From Bacteroidota bacterium (GTDB lineage Bacteria; Bacteroidota; Bacteroidia; Chitinophagales; Chitinophagaceae), in contig JAEZGS010000014.1 in assembly GCA_023437225.1 (NCBI GenBank), positions 1 to 64,000 of the forward strand: a DNA stretch of 64,000 bases, in the 5' to 3' direction. Made by a program: the position numbers and the translations under genes. Below the pieces are notes generated by a model, which was not told the DNA's origin, made no database searches, and was given only the letters and a program-made list of their open reading frames with translations. Positions 53,404 through 62,270 of this stretch are shown piece by piece (position 1 is the first letter of the stretch; each line of letters opens with the position of its first letter).

Positions 53404-54765
53404 TCATATTGCATTTGAAAACAACTTCTCTGCGGTTCCTTCTTTTCTTGCAAGGTGAAGATCGAATGCTTTACAAATGTTGCGGATGAAATTGCGACCG
53501 AGATCTGTAACCAATAATTTTTCATCGTCCCATTCGATCAATCCATCTGCCGCAAGATCTTCTAACTGGGGGAAGCTCCATCTGCGCAAAGATTCCATAT
53601 GCCAGGGCATGAATTGTGTATGTCCGAGGCAACTAATTTCAAGTATGTATTTCTTAAAGTCGATGTCTTCATCGCTCAAAAAATATCCTTTCTCTACTGG
53701 GAGTGCTCCAAGTTTTATGCGCTGATAATAGTCGGCTATAGTCTTGCGATTTTGTGCATAGGCATTTCCGAGGTCACTGATACTTGACACCCCGAGACCG
53801 ATCAACATTGATGTCTTTTGTGTGGTATATCCCATGAAGTTGCGGTGGAGTCGGCCTTCCAGCCTTGCCTTATACAACTCATCATGTGGCATCGCGAAGT
53901 GGTCCATCCCGATGTCTTCATATCCATAGGCCTGGAATAACAATTTGCTGTGATGATAAAGCTGCATTTTTTCCTGCGGGCCGGGCAGATCGTTTTCATC
54001 GAACAAACGTTGTCCCTTGCTCGTCCAGGGTACATGTGCATAGCTGTAAAATGCAATACGGTCTGGGTTTAGGGATATGCAACGCATTACCGTTTTTTCA
54101 ATAGAGGCCTGGGTTTGTCCCGGCAATCCATAGATCAGGTCGAAGTTGACCGACTTGTAGCCGAGCTCTCTTGATTGTTCGGTGACACGCTGCACATTCC
54201 TGAATGGCTGGATCCTGTTGATAATGCGTTGGACCTCGGGGTCGTTGTCCTGCACACCAAAGCTGATCCTTCTGAAGCCAAGTGCGTAAAGGGTTTGGAG
54301 GTGCTCGAGGGTCGTATTATTAGGGTGACCTTCGATGCTGAATTCATGATCAGGGTGGATCCGTGATTTGCTAAAGATGGCGGTGAGTAATCTCTCCAGG
54401 TTTTGAGGAGAGAAAAAGGTAGGGGTTCCGCCACCAAGGTGAATCTCGCGGACAAGGGGCTTCTCGCCCATCAGGCTCAGATAGATGTCCCACTCTTTCA
54501 ATACGGCGTCAATATATTCGTCTTCAACACTGTGATTGGTGGTGATGCGTTTGTTGCAGCCACAATAGGTACATAGGGATTCGCAAAATGGAAGATGAAT
54601 ATAAAGGCTGATGCCTTCGTTCATTGCGCTCGAAGTGGTGCGCTGTTGTAGACACTCGGTCCAATGCGTGCGGTTGATCGCGTCCTTCCAGAAGGGTACG
54701 GTTGGATAGCTGGTATACCGTGGCGTTGGGACGTTGTATTTGTTCAGCAGGTCTATGTTAACCAT
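53404..54765 (-). CDS. hemN: Oxygen-independent coproporphyrinogen III dehydrogenase
   Basis: This radical SAM enzyme decarboxylates coproporphyrinogen III without oxygen. The 453-residue protein has the Fe-S motif CESLCTYC (Cys61, Cys65, Cys68), with a further Cys70 as in true HemN, then HLGGGTPTFFSP near 109-120. The HemN C-terminal domain is present. It complements hemF in the haem operon. Its stop codon lies at the edge of an ATTAGCAY array. Confidence 0.95.
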   Translation of the reverse strand: MVNIDLLNKYNVPTPRYTSYPTVPFWKDAINRTHWTECLQQRTTSSAMNEGISLYIHLPFCESLCTYCGCNKRITTNHSVEDEYIDAVLKEWDIYLSLMGEKPLVREIHLGGGTPTFFSPQNLERLLTAIFSKSRIHPDHEFSIEGHPNNTTLEHLQTLYALGFRRISFGVQDNDPEVQRIINRIQPFRNVQRVTEQSRELGYKSVNFDLIYGLPGQTQASIEKTVMRCISLNPDRIAFYSYAHVPWTSKGQRLFDENDLPGPQEKMQLYHHSKLLFQAYGYEDIGMDHFAMPHDELYKARLEGRLHRNFMGYTTQKTSMLIGLGVSSISDLGNAYAQNRKTIADYYQRIKLGALPVEKGYFLSDEDIDFKKYILEISCLGHTQFMPWHMESLRRWSFPQLEDLAADGLIEWDDEKLLVTDLGRNFIRNICKAFDLHLARKEGTAEKLFSNAI

Positions 54766-54847
54766 GATGCAAATCTAGAAGGCAGCACTCAGGTGGAATT
54801 ATGATAGGTATTGGCAGCAAAGGTGACTTTTGTCAATTTCAGGGCAT

Positions 54848-54875
54848 AAAAAAACCTTCCGCGAAGGAAGGTTTT
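54848..54875 (-). terminator. Terminator-like hairpin upstream of hemN
   Basis: The stem AAAACCTTCC/GGAAGGTTTT (54851-54860 and 54866-54875) has a 5-nt loop. On the minus strand it is followed by a run of eight T, which is stronger than the four T on the plus strand. A minus-strand terminator here implies a transcript starting between 54880 and about 55030, for which no gene is recognised. Confidence 0.75.
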
Positions 54876-55033
54876 GCATATAGGGTGAGATCTTCTTGTT
54901 TTTCCGGACTGGCCTTACACTTGGTCTTTCATATAGGAAATAGAAATTGTTTAAATAGAATAAGGTTTTTCAACACAGGTTTTATCAGAGATTAAAAACG
55001 GGAGGTACGGAAGAAATTCGTCTTTTCTAAAGG

Positions 55034-55061
55034 AACGGGGAGTAGGAATACTCCCCGTTTT
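55034..55061 (+). terminator. Strong hairpin with GGAA loop and T-tract
   Basis: A perfect 11-bp stem AACGGGGAGTA/TACTCCCCGTT (55034-55044 and 55049-55059) with a GGAA tetraloop is followed by a short T run on the plus strand. No plus-strand gene precedes it within 1.7 kb, since hemN is on the opposite strand. Confidence 0.75.
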
Positions 55062-55220
55062 AACCCCTAAACCCTAAACCGTAGAAAAGAATTAATATGT
55101 TTAACAGATACCATATGATACCTGGTTTTTGAGATTTCTAATGTAGTTTCAGAAACCATGCCAATTTTAATGTGCTAGTCTCCTTGTATGGTAATGTGCT
55201 AATTGTGTGGAAATCTTGCC

Positions 55221-55371
55221 GGAAAGCGGAAAGCGGAAAGCGGGAAGAAAGGGAGAAACAGAGAAACGGAGAAACAGAGAAACGGAGGAACGGAGAAACG
55301 GAGAAACAGAGAAACGGAGGAACGGAGAAACAGAGAAACAGAGAAACGGAGAAACGGAGAAACAGAGCAAC
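55221..55371. repeat. GGAAAGC heptamers and GAGAAACR octamer array
   Basis: Three GGAAAGC heptamers (55221-55242) are followed by about fourteen or fifteen GAGAAACR units (55253-55371). Because 8 is not a multiple of 3 and the units lack stops, all reading frames stay open. The apparent RNxETEK-type and FSVSPFL-type proteins are artefacts. Confidence 0.92.
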
Positions 55372-55404
55372 GGATTCCCACATCTACATATTTCCACATT
55401 ACCT

Positions 55405-55514
55405 CATTCCCATTAGCATATTAGCACATTAGCACATTAGCATATTAGCCCATCAGCACATTAGCATATTAGCCCATCAGCACATTAGCATACTAGCACA
55501 CTAGCACATTAGCC
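55405..55514. repeat. ATTAGCAY octamer array before ileS
   Basis: About thirteen 8-bp units ATTAGCAY (the complement of RTGCTAAT) run up to about 40 bp before the ileS -7 box. Some units carry CCATC in place of the consensus. The 5' part shares 38 bp with 53344-53381. Confidence 0.92.
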
Positions 55515-55555
55515 AGCAATTCCCCGCACTCCGCTTTCTGCATTCCGTTAAAACG

Positions 55556-55563
55556 TATCTTTG
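55556..55563 (+). promoter_or_regulatory. Candidate -7 box of ileS
   Basis: TATCTTTG is an exact TAnnTTTG match, 35 bp before the ileS ATG; the start of transcription would be near 55571. A TTTC about 20 bp upstream could be a weak -33 box. Confidence 0.55.
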
Positions 55564-55598
55564 CGTCCTTTAATTTTTCCCATTTCAGAAGGTAATAT

Positions 55599-58500
55599 AT
55601 GTCCAACAGGTACCAGGAATTCAGCCAGCTTAATCTGCCACGTATGGAACGTGAGATTTTAGCGCAATGGCAACAGGAACAGGCGTTTGAGAAGAGTGTT
55701 TCGCTTCGCGAAGGGGCTGAGCCGTTCGTATTTTATGAAGGTCCTCCCTCCGCTAATGGTATGCCCGGTATTCATCACGTCATATCCCGTACTCTAAAAG
55801 ACCTGGTGTGTCGCTACAAAACCATGAAAGGCTACAAGGTGAGTCGCAAAGGTGGATGGGATACCCACGGTCTCCCCGTAGAACTGGGTGTTGAGAAACT
55901 CCTGGGAATCACTAAAGAAGATATCGGCAAAAAAATCTCTGTGGCGGAATACAACGATACCTGCCGTCGCGAGGTCCTGAAATTCAAAGACAAATGGGAC
56001 GATATCACTCAGAAAATGGGCTACTGGGTAGACCTGAACGATCCGTACATCACGTTCGAGAACGACTATATTGAAACTCTCTGGTGGATCTTATCAGAAT
56101 TATATAAGAAAGGTTTTTTATATGAGAGCGTGAGCATTCAGCCTTACTCACCAGGGGCCGGAACAGGATTGAGCTCGCATGAGCTTAACCAGCCGGGAAC
56201 CTATAAACTGGTTAAAGACACATCGGCTGTTGCCATGTTCAAAGCAATCGAAGATGACCGTTCTAAATTTCTTTTTGAGGCGGCCAGACCGGTAAGCGCT
56301 TCAAACGAGGTCTATTTCCTTGCCTGGACGACCACCCCATGGACGCTCCCTTCGAACCTGGGACTTACGGTTGGCGCGAACATCAACTATGTGCTGGTTC
56401 AGACTTTCAACCCATACACGCATCTGCCGATAAATGTTGTTTTGGCCAAAGGCCTGTTGGGCAAGTACTTCAAGCCCGAAGGTGAACAGGCCGAATTGCA
56501 ATTCAGCGAAGGCGATAAGCTGCTCCCATGGCGGATACTGGCGGAATTCAAGGGTTCGCAACTGGAAGAATGTCGCTACGAACAACTCCTTCCATACGAG
56601 GCTAACAGTCGCGATAAAGCTGAAGGCGATCCTTTCCGCGTGTTGCTGGGCGACTTTGTAACTACTGAAGATGGTACTGGTATCGTTCATACTGCGCCCG
56701 CCTTCGGGGCAGATGACTATCGTGTTGGAAAGAAATATGGAATCGGCATCCTGACGCTCGTTGATCGCGAAGGCAAATTTGTGAATGGCCTCGGTGAGTT
56801 CAGCGGTCGCTTCGTCAAGAATTATAAGGATGAAAAGGAATACGTGGATGTCAACGTTGACATCGCCGTAAAGCTAAAAAAAGAGAACCGCGCTTTCCGC
56901 GTAGAAAAATACGAGCACAACTACCCGCATTGCTGGCGGACCGATAAACCGGTACTTTATTATCCATTAAATGCCTGGTTTATAAAGACTACTGCAGTTA
57001 AAGACAGGATGGTGGAATTGAACAAGACCATCAACTGGAAACCGAAATCTACGGGGGAAGGTCGCTTTGGCAACTGGCTGGAGAATATGGTCGACTGGAA
57101 TCTTAGCAGGAGTCGCTATTGGGGTACCCCGCTCCCGATCTGGCGTACGGAGGACGGTAGTGAGCAGGTATGTATCGGCTCGATTGCTGAATTAAACGAG
57201 GCGATTCGCAAGGCAAGTGAGGTTTTAGGGGGCGATGTAAACAAGAACTACCTGCATGAAGGGATCCTCGACCTGCACAAGCCGTATGTAGATGAGATCA
57301 TCCTGGTAAGCAGTTCCGGCAAGCCGATGAAACGGGTGCCCGACCTGGTGGATGTATGGTTCGATTCAGGATCAATGCCTTATGCTCAATGGCATTTTCC
57401 TTTCGAGAATAAAGAAACTTTTGAAAAAAACTTTCCGGCGGATTTTATTTGCGAAGGGGTGGATCAGACAAGGGGATGGTTTTATACCCTGCATGCGATA
57501 GCAGCGATGCTCTTTGACAGCGTTGCATTCAAAAATTGTGTGGCGAACGGACTTGTGCTTGATAAGAATGGCAACAAGATGAGCAAGCGTCTTGGCAATG
57601 TAGTAGACCCGTTCCAGACAATTGATAATCATGGCGCTGACGCAACACGCTGGTACCTGATCACGAACGCGTCGCCCTGGGACAGCCTTAAGTTTGATAT
57701 TGAAGGAATCAGGGAGGTACAACGGAAGTTCTTCGGAACGCTTTATAACACTTACCAGTTCTTCGCTCTGTATTCAAATGTTGACGGATTTGCGTTCCGC
57801 GAAGCCTATGTGCCGATGGAAGAACGTCCGGAAATAGATCGCTGGATCATTTCGTCTTTAAATACCCTGGTTCGTACGGTGAACCAGTATATGGATGATT
57901 ATGAGCCCACACATGCCGGCCGCGCGATAGAAGATTTCGTGGACGAGCATTTAAGTAACTGGTATGTAAGACTTTGTCGCCGCCGGTTTTGGAAGGGTGA
58001 GTATGAGCATGATAAGATTTGTGCCTACCAGACATTGTATGAGTGCCTTGAAACTGTTGTTAAATTGATGGCGCCGATATCGCCCTTTTTCAGCGATATC
58101 ATCTTCCGTAACCTCAACCAGGTAACGGAAAGGCACCAGGAGCAGTCGGTTCACCATGTGCTGTTTCCAAAGGCTGAAGATGAGAAGATCGATGCGTCAC
58201 TGGAAGAGCGTATGCAGATGGCCCAGGATATATCTTCGCTGGTACTGTCTTTGCGTAAGAAGGTGAATATCAAGGTAAGACAGCCTTTGCAAAAGGTGCT
58301 TATCCCCGTATTCGGTGAAAAGATGAAGGAGCAGATCAGCAAGGTTAGCGACCTGGTGAGGAACGAGGTAAATGTAAAGGAAATCGAATTCCTGGAAAGT
58401 GATAACAGCTTCATTCACAAGAAGATCAAACCAAACTTCTCGCTGCTTGGCAAGAAGCTGGGAGGTAAGATGAAGCAGGCCAGTGCAGCGCTTGGTCAGT

Positions 58501-58940
58501 TCAGCCAGGAAGAGATCGCAAAATTTGAAAAAGAAGGTTCCTATACTTTGTTAATTGATAGCGAACCCTTAATATTACAAATCCATGAGGTAGAAATCAG
58601 TAGCGAGGATATTCCCGGCTGGATGGTTGCCAATAAGGATCAACTTACTGTTGCTTTAGACATCACCGTGACTCCGGATCTCGAGCAGGAAGGGCACGCA
58701 CGGGAACTTGTAAACAGGATCCAAAAGATCAGGAAAGACAATGGTTTTGAGTTGACCGATAGGATAAGGGTCAAGATAGGAGGGCAGGATGCGCTTAAGA
58801 CCTCAATTGAAAACTTTGGAACTTATATTAAAACCGAGATTTTGGCCGATGAGCTTGAGCTCGTAGGAGATATGCCTGACGGTACCGAAATTGAGGTCAA
58901 CGATATTCCTTTAAAAGTGTTAGTGACAAAAAAAGTCTAA
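55599..58940 (+). CDS. ileS: Isoleucyl-tRNA synthetase
   Basis: It charges tRNA(Ile) and edits misactivated valine. The 1113-residue protein is of the longer, eukaryote-like IleS type common in Bacteroidota. The class I HIGH-type motif is in GPPSANGMPGIHH (near 48-60), the editing domain lies about 200-420 with TTPWTLPSNLGL, and the KMSKR loop is in NGNKMSKRLGN (near 658-668). An anticodon-binding region follows. The C-terminus ends LVTKKV without a zinc-binding Cys cluster. It is followed 4 bp later by the DksA-like gene. Confidence 0.97.
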   Translation: MSNRYQEFSQLNLPRMEREILAQWQQEQAFEKSVSLREGAEPFVFYEGPPSANGMPGIHHVISRTLKDLVCRYKTMKGYKVSRKGGWDTHGLPVELGVEKLLGITKEDIGKKISVAEYNDTCRREVLKFKDKWDDITQKMGYWVDLNDPYITFENDYIETLWWILSELYKKGFLYESVSIQPYSPGAGTGLSSHELNQPGTYKLVKDTSAVAMFKAIEDDRSKFLFEAARPVSASNEVYFLAWTTTPWTLPSNLGLTVGANINYVLVQTFNPYTHLPINVVLAKGLLGKYFKPEGEQAELQFSEGDKLLPWRILAEFKGSQLEECRYEQLLPYEANSRDKAEGDPFRVLLGDFVTTEDGTGIVHTAPAFGADDYRVGKKYGIGILTLVDREGKFVNGLGEFSGRFVKNYKDEKEYVDVNVDIAVKLKKENRAFRVEKYEHNYPHCWRTDKPVLYYPLNAWFIKTTAVKDRMVELNKTINWKPKSTGEGRFGNWLENMVDWNLSRSRYWGTPLPIWRTEDGSEQVCIGSIAELNEAIRKASEVLGGDVNKNYLHEGILDLHKPYVDEIILVSSSGKPMKRVPDLVDVWFDSGSMPYAQWHFPFENKETFEKNFPADFICEGVDQTRGWFYTLHAIAAMLFDSVAFKNCVANGLVLDKNGNKMSKRLGNVVDPFQTIDNHGADATRWYLITNASPWDSLKFDIEGIREVQRKFFGTLYNTYQFFALYSNVDGFAFREAYVPMEERPEIDRWIISSLNTLVRTVNQYMDDYEPTHAGRAIEDFVDEHLSNWYVRLCRRRFWKGEYEHDKICAYQTLYECLETVVKLMAPISPFFSDIIFRNLNQVTERHQEQSVHHVLFPKAEDEKIDASLEERMQMAQDISSLVLSLRKKVNIKVRQPLQKVLIPVFGEKMKEQISKVSDLVRNEVNVKEIEFLESDNSFIHKKIKPNFSLLGKKLGGKMKQASAALGQFSQEEIAKFEKEGSYTLLIDSEPLILQIHEVEISSEDIPGWMVANKDQLTVALDITVTPDLEQEGHARELVNRIQKIRKDNGFELTDRIRVKIGGQDALKTSIENFGTYIKTEILADELELVGDMPDGTEIEVNDIPLKVLVTKKV

Positions 58941-58944
58941 CCGT

Positions 58945-59916
58945 ATGGCAACCAAGAAAAAAGCGGCCCCCAAGGCAGCGAAAAAAGCAATCCCTGCTAA
59001 GAAATCAGCACCTGTAAAGAAGTCTGCTGTTAAAGCTGCTACCAATGGAAAAGCTGCTTCTCATGGAAAAGCCTCCAATGGACATTCTGCAAAAGCTGCA
59101 ACGCCGGCTAAGAAGGTTGTTGCTGCCAAACCAATAGCTAAAGCCGCTGCTTCCAAAAAGCCGGTTGAGGTAAAACCTGCAAAAAAAGCCGCGGAGAAAC
59201 CTGTTGAAAAGCCGGTTGTACCTTCAAAAGCGACTGCTAAGTCGGCCAAACCCACGGTTGAAGCACCCGCAAAAGCTGCTGCTAAACCCGCAGTAAAAGA
59301 AATTAAGAAATCCGAGCCCCCGAAAACGCCCAATAAAAAGGCAGCACAGGCTGAACAGCCGGTAGCTGGAGCGAAAGCCGAAGCACCCGTTGTTCCCACA
59401 CCGCCGCCAACCCCCAAAAAACAAGAACCTCAGAAGCCTGTTAAGGTAGAGATACCAGAAATGAAAACTAAATCGGTGAAGAAGTATGAGCCGGAATTCA
59501 TCAAATCCGTGCTGGACACACCGGACACACCACAAAAAGGACCAACAATGCGTTACAGCGATGCCGAATTGCAAGAATTTAGAGAACTGATTCAGAAGAA
59601 ACTAGACCAGGCCAAGAAAGAACTCACCTACCTGCAGGGACTTATCACCCGTAAAGACGAGATGGGTGGTGACGAAAGCGAAAACCGTTATATGACAATG
59701 GAAGACGGTAGTATGAGCATGGAAAGAGAACAACTCGCACAGATGGCCAGTCGCCAGATCAACTATATTGATCATCTGGAAAAAGCGATCATGCGAATTG
59801 AAAACAAGACTTATGGAATCTGCCGCGTTACTGGCAGGCTCATCGATAAAGCGCGACTAAGAGCTGTTCCACATGCGACGCTCAGTATAGAAGCGAAACA
59901 GATGATGAACAAATAA
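58945..59916 (+). CDS. DksA/TraR-like protein with a Lys/Ala/Pro-rich N-terminal tail
   Basis: The 323-residue product has two parts. Residues 1-170 are almost only Lys, Ala, Pro and Val, resembling histone H1-like or nucleic-acid-binding tails. Residues about 195-323 (from MRYSDAELQEFRELI) are the Bacteroidota DksA-like domain with a coiled coil (near 200-290) and the YGICRVTGRLIDKARL region. Only one Cys remains, so no four-cysteine zinc finger can form. The protein probably binds RNA polymerase or DNA. It shares a transcript with ileS and has a strong terminator. Confidence 0.85.
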   Translation: MATKKKAAPKAAKKAIPAKKSAPVKKSAVKAATNGKAASHGKASNGHSAKAATPAKKVVAAKPIAKAAASKKPVEVKPAKKAAEKPVEKPVVPSKATAKSAKPTVEAPAKAAAKPAVKEIKKSEPPKTPNKKAAQAEQPVAGAKAEAPVVPTPPPTPKKQEPQKPVKVEIPEMKTKSVKKYEPEFIKSVLDTPDTPQKGPTMRYSDAELQEFRELIQKKLDQAKKELTYLQGLITRKDEMGGDESENRYMTMEDGSMSMEREQLAQMASRQINYIDHLEKAIMRIENKTYGICRVTGRLIDKARLRAVPHATLSIEAKQMMNK

Positions 59917-59922
59917 AAAAAG

Positions 59923-59948
59923 GGCGGTTCGAATGAACCGCCTTTTTT
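59923..59948 (+). terminator. Rho-independent terminator of ileS and the DksA-like gene
   Basis: The 8-bp perfect stem GGCGGTTC/GAACCGCC (59923-59930 and 59935-59942) with a GAAT loop is followed by six T. Confidence 0.95.
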
Positions 59949-59959
59949 CTTATAAATAG

Positions 59960-60107
59960 GAAACAGAAAACAGTGAACACCGGCGCCATTTGCTTTTCGC
60001 ATTTCCCATTTTGCTTTTGCAAATTGCTATTGCCGTTTCCCGTTTTCCGTTTTCAGTTTTCTGTTTCGCATTTCGCATTTCGCATTTCGCATTTTGCATT
60101 TTGCTTT
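59960..60107. repeat. CGCATTT-like heptamer array at the end of the S9 peptidase gene
   Basis: Low-complexity heptamers (CGCATTT, TGCATTT, CCGTTTT, GTTTTCT types) run from about 59960 to 60107. Four exact CGCATTT repeats lie near 60067-60094. The array stops 5 bp before the stop codon of the minus-strand peptidase gene. Confidence 0.8.
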
Positions 60108-60111
60108 TTAA

Positions 60112-62232
60112 TTAAAACGCCTTCCTGCTCTGCTCTCCAAAGAATCCCGCAGGGATCGGCTTTCCAAGCAGTTCCTTGTAAATAAACGCAAATGTTTCGT
60201 TGCGGTTATGAAGGCCTTTCTGCATTTGATTAGCACCAATGCCATGACGTTCATTCGGATAAACCATCATCTCGAAATGTTTACCGAGGTTCTGTAATGC
60301 GTTGATCAATTGAATGCTTTGTTGCATATGCACATTATCATCAGTAGTGCCGTGCACAATACGGAGCAATCCTTTATACTTATCAGCATATGTCATCACA
60401 GATGTGCTCTTGTATCCCTCCGGGTTGTCGCCGGGTGTATCCATGAATCGTTCAGTATAATGCGTATCGTACAAACTCCAATCCGTTACAGAAGCGTTCG
60501 CAACGCCATGTGTAAAGTAATCGGATCCGTAAGTCAGTGCCATGCACGACATGTATCCACCATAGCTTCCACCAGTGATACCAACTTTGTTGGAGTCGAC
60601 CCACTTCTGCGAACGCAGGTGCTTCGCCGCGGCCATATAATCTTCGATCTCATATTTACCCAGTTGGCGATAGATGTAATTCAATCCTTCTTTTCCAAAA
60701 TGTCCTGATGCGCGATTGTCAATAGCAACCTGTATTACGCCTTCCTGCGCAAGCCATAAAGCATTGCCTGAGGTTGGACGCCACCTGTCGTATACTGTAC
60801 CTGCATTCGGTCCTCCGTAAATGCTTACCCAGATCGGATACTTTTTGTTCGGGTCAAAATTGTTTGGATAGGTGATGCTCACCGGCAGATCAAACTTGCC
60901 ATCAAATGATTTTACTTTGATGATCTCCGTTTTTGGAATAGCATAGTTTGCGAATTCAGCACCCTTGATATTTCCCAACTCACGAATCACTTTACCTTTC
61001 ATATCAACAAGTGCCATTGTTGTTGGAGTGCTGACATTAGAATATGTAGTGATGAAATATTTTGCATTAGGACTTAGCTGGATCTGGTCGTGCGAGTAAT
61101 CGCCAAAGCTCAGGCGCGTAAGGCCTTTGCCATCAAGTCCTATCTTATAAAAATCGTATCGCGCAGAATTTTCCTTTCGTGCCCTGAAGTATACCTGCTT
61201 TGCTTTTTCATCGATCTTCACCACGCTCGTACCCCAGAAATTGCCTGTTGTGATCTGGCGAACCTGTTTTCCATTCATATCGTGCAGGTACAAATTGCTC
61301 CAGCCATCTTTGTCACTTTGAAGGATGAACATCTTCGATGAAGGAAGAAATTCAACGCGGTCGTTGTTATCGAGATCGATCCATGTTTTTTGAGTTTCGA
61401 GATATACCTGCTTCTTCGAACCATCATTCGCAACATTGTAAATGATAAGTGTGTCCTGGTCGCGGTTCATCCATTCAATCCACAACTCACCGGTTGGTGT
61501 AAATCTCGGAGTTCCGAAATACTGATCGTCTTTCTCGTTGAAGTCGGCCCAAATAACGGCGGGATCTTCAACAGATGTGATGCCTACTTTTACTTCCGGA
61601 TTTTTATCACCTGGTTTAGGATAGCGAGTGTTTTCAAGATATCCGTGTTGTCCGTCGGCAACATAGATGGGAAACATCGGTACCTGTGTATCGTCAAAAC
61701 GCATAAACGCAATGTGTTTGCTGTCGGGCGCCCACCAGAAAGCTTTATACCTGCTTGCCCTGCCAAGGATCTCTTCATAATAGATCCACGAAGCATAACC
61801 ATTCATGATCAGTTCGGATCCGTCTTTTGTAATTCGCGTCTCTTTTTTTGTTGCGATATCCATTGCATACAGATCGTTGTTCATTGTATATGCAACATAT
61901 TTCCCATCGGGTGAAAGAGTGATGTTCTTTGCATCTTTCAATCCAAGCTGTGAAGCTGTGGGTGTTTTCTTTTCTTCCTGCGCTGCTTGTGTGTATGGAA
62001 CAGCGTTGCCGGTGCGAACATCTACCGACATTAATTTTGATTTACCATCTGATTCATCCTTGCGAAATTCAAGGTAGTGCTCGTCGTCTACCCAACCCCT
62101 GATTGCAGGCAGTGGTTTTGTGATGTTTGTAGCAACACCTTTGAATGCCTGGTCGAAGCTAACCTGTTTGAGTTGCGCCGACCCTTGCATGGTCATGCAC
62201 AACGCAACAATCAATGCTAACGTGATTCTCAT
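60112..62232 (-). CDS. S9 family prolyl oligopeptidase (dipeptidyl peptidase IV type)
   Basis: This exported serine peptidase has 706 residues. A signal peptide (MRITLALIVALCMTMQGSAQ) precedes an eight-bladed-propeller-like domain (about 80-450), then an alpha/beta-hydrolase domain. The nucleophile Ser is in TGGSYGGYMS (near 553), the Asp in HGTTDDNVH (near 632) and the His in NERHGIG (near 664). FMRFDD-like and IYYEEILGR-type motifs near 140-170 carry a Glu-rich site used for the N-terminus of substrates. It cleaves dipeptides from peptides with proline in position 2. It lies alone with about 38 bp to the ABC gene. Confidence 0.93.
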   Translation of the reverse strand: MRITLALIVALCMTMQGSAQLKQVSFDQAFKGVATNITKPLPAIRGWVDDEHYLEFRKDESDGKSKLMSVDVRTGNAVPYTQAAQEEKKTPTASQLGLKDAKNITLSPDGKYVAYTMNNDLYAMDIATKKETRITKDGSELIMNGYASWIYYEEILGRASRYKAFWWAPDSKHIAFMRFDDTQVPMFPIYVADGQHGYLENTRYPKPGDKNPEVKVGITSVEDPAVIWADFNEKDDQYFGTPRFTPTGELWIEWMNRDQDTLIIYNVANDGSKKQVYLETQKTWIDLDNNDRVEFLPSSKMFILQSDKDGWSNLYLHDMNGKQVRQITTGNFWGTSVVKIDEKAKQVYFRARKENSARYDFYKIGLDGKGLTRLSFGDYSHDQIQLSPNAKYFITTYSNVSTPTTMALVDMKGKVIRELGNIKGAEFANYAIPKTEIIKVKSFDGKFDLPVSITYPNNFDPNKKYPIWVSIYGGPNAGTVYDRWRPTSGNALWLAQEGVIQVAIDNRASGHFGKEGLNYIYRQLGKYEIEDYMAAAKHLRSQKWVDSNKVGITGGSYGGYMSCMALTYGSDYFTHGVANASVTDWSLYDTHYTERFMDTPGDNPEGYKSTSVMTYADKYKGLLRIVHGTTDDNVHMQQSIQLINALQNLGKHFEMMVYPNERHGIGANQMQKGLHNRNETFAFIYKELLGKPIPAGFFGEQSRKAF

Positions 62233-62270
62233 GTTGATGTTTATTATGAATGGAAATTAGCGAATTTGAA

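Larger units (their letters stand above)
54766..55598. other. Long intergenic region with two hairpins and repeat arrays
   Basis: No convincing protein gene is seen. It holds the hemN upstream region, two terminator-like hairpins (54848-54875 and 55034-55061), fragments of octamer repeats (55160-55200), a heptamer run GGAAAGC (55221-55242), a GAGAAACR array and an ATTAGCAY array, then the ileS promoter. A 158-nt stretch between the two hairpins could encode a small RNA. Its open frames are short or run through the hairpins. Confidence 0.6.

Noticed and set aside
54801..54995. A 64-codon plus-strand frame between hemN and ileS.
   Set aside because: It runs through a terminator hairpin, has no recognisable domain and its composition is not gene-like.
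55138..55432. Open frames on both strands in the GAGAAACR array (proteins rich in RNxETEK or FSVSPFL).
   Set aside because: They arise because an 8-bp unit without stop triplets is open in all frames. There is no start context or family similarity.
59061..59574. Antisense frames over the Lys/Ala-rich part of the DksA-like gene (Gly/Ala/Phe-rich).
   Set aside because: They are complement shadows of AAG/GCT-rich codons in a well-supported gene.
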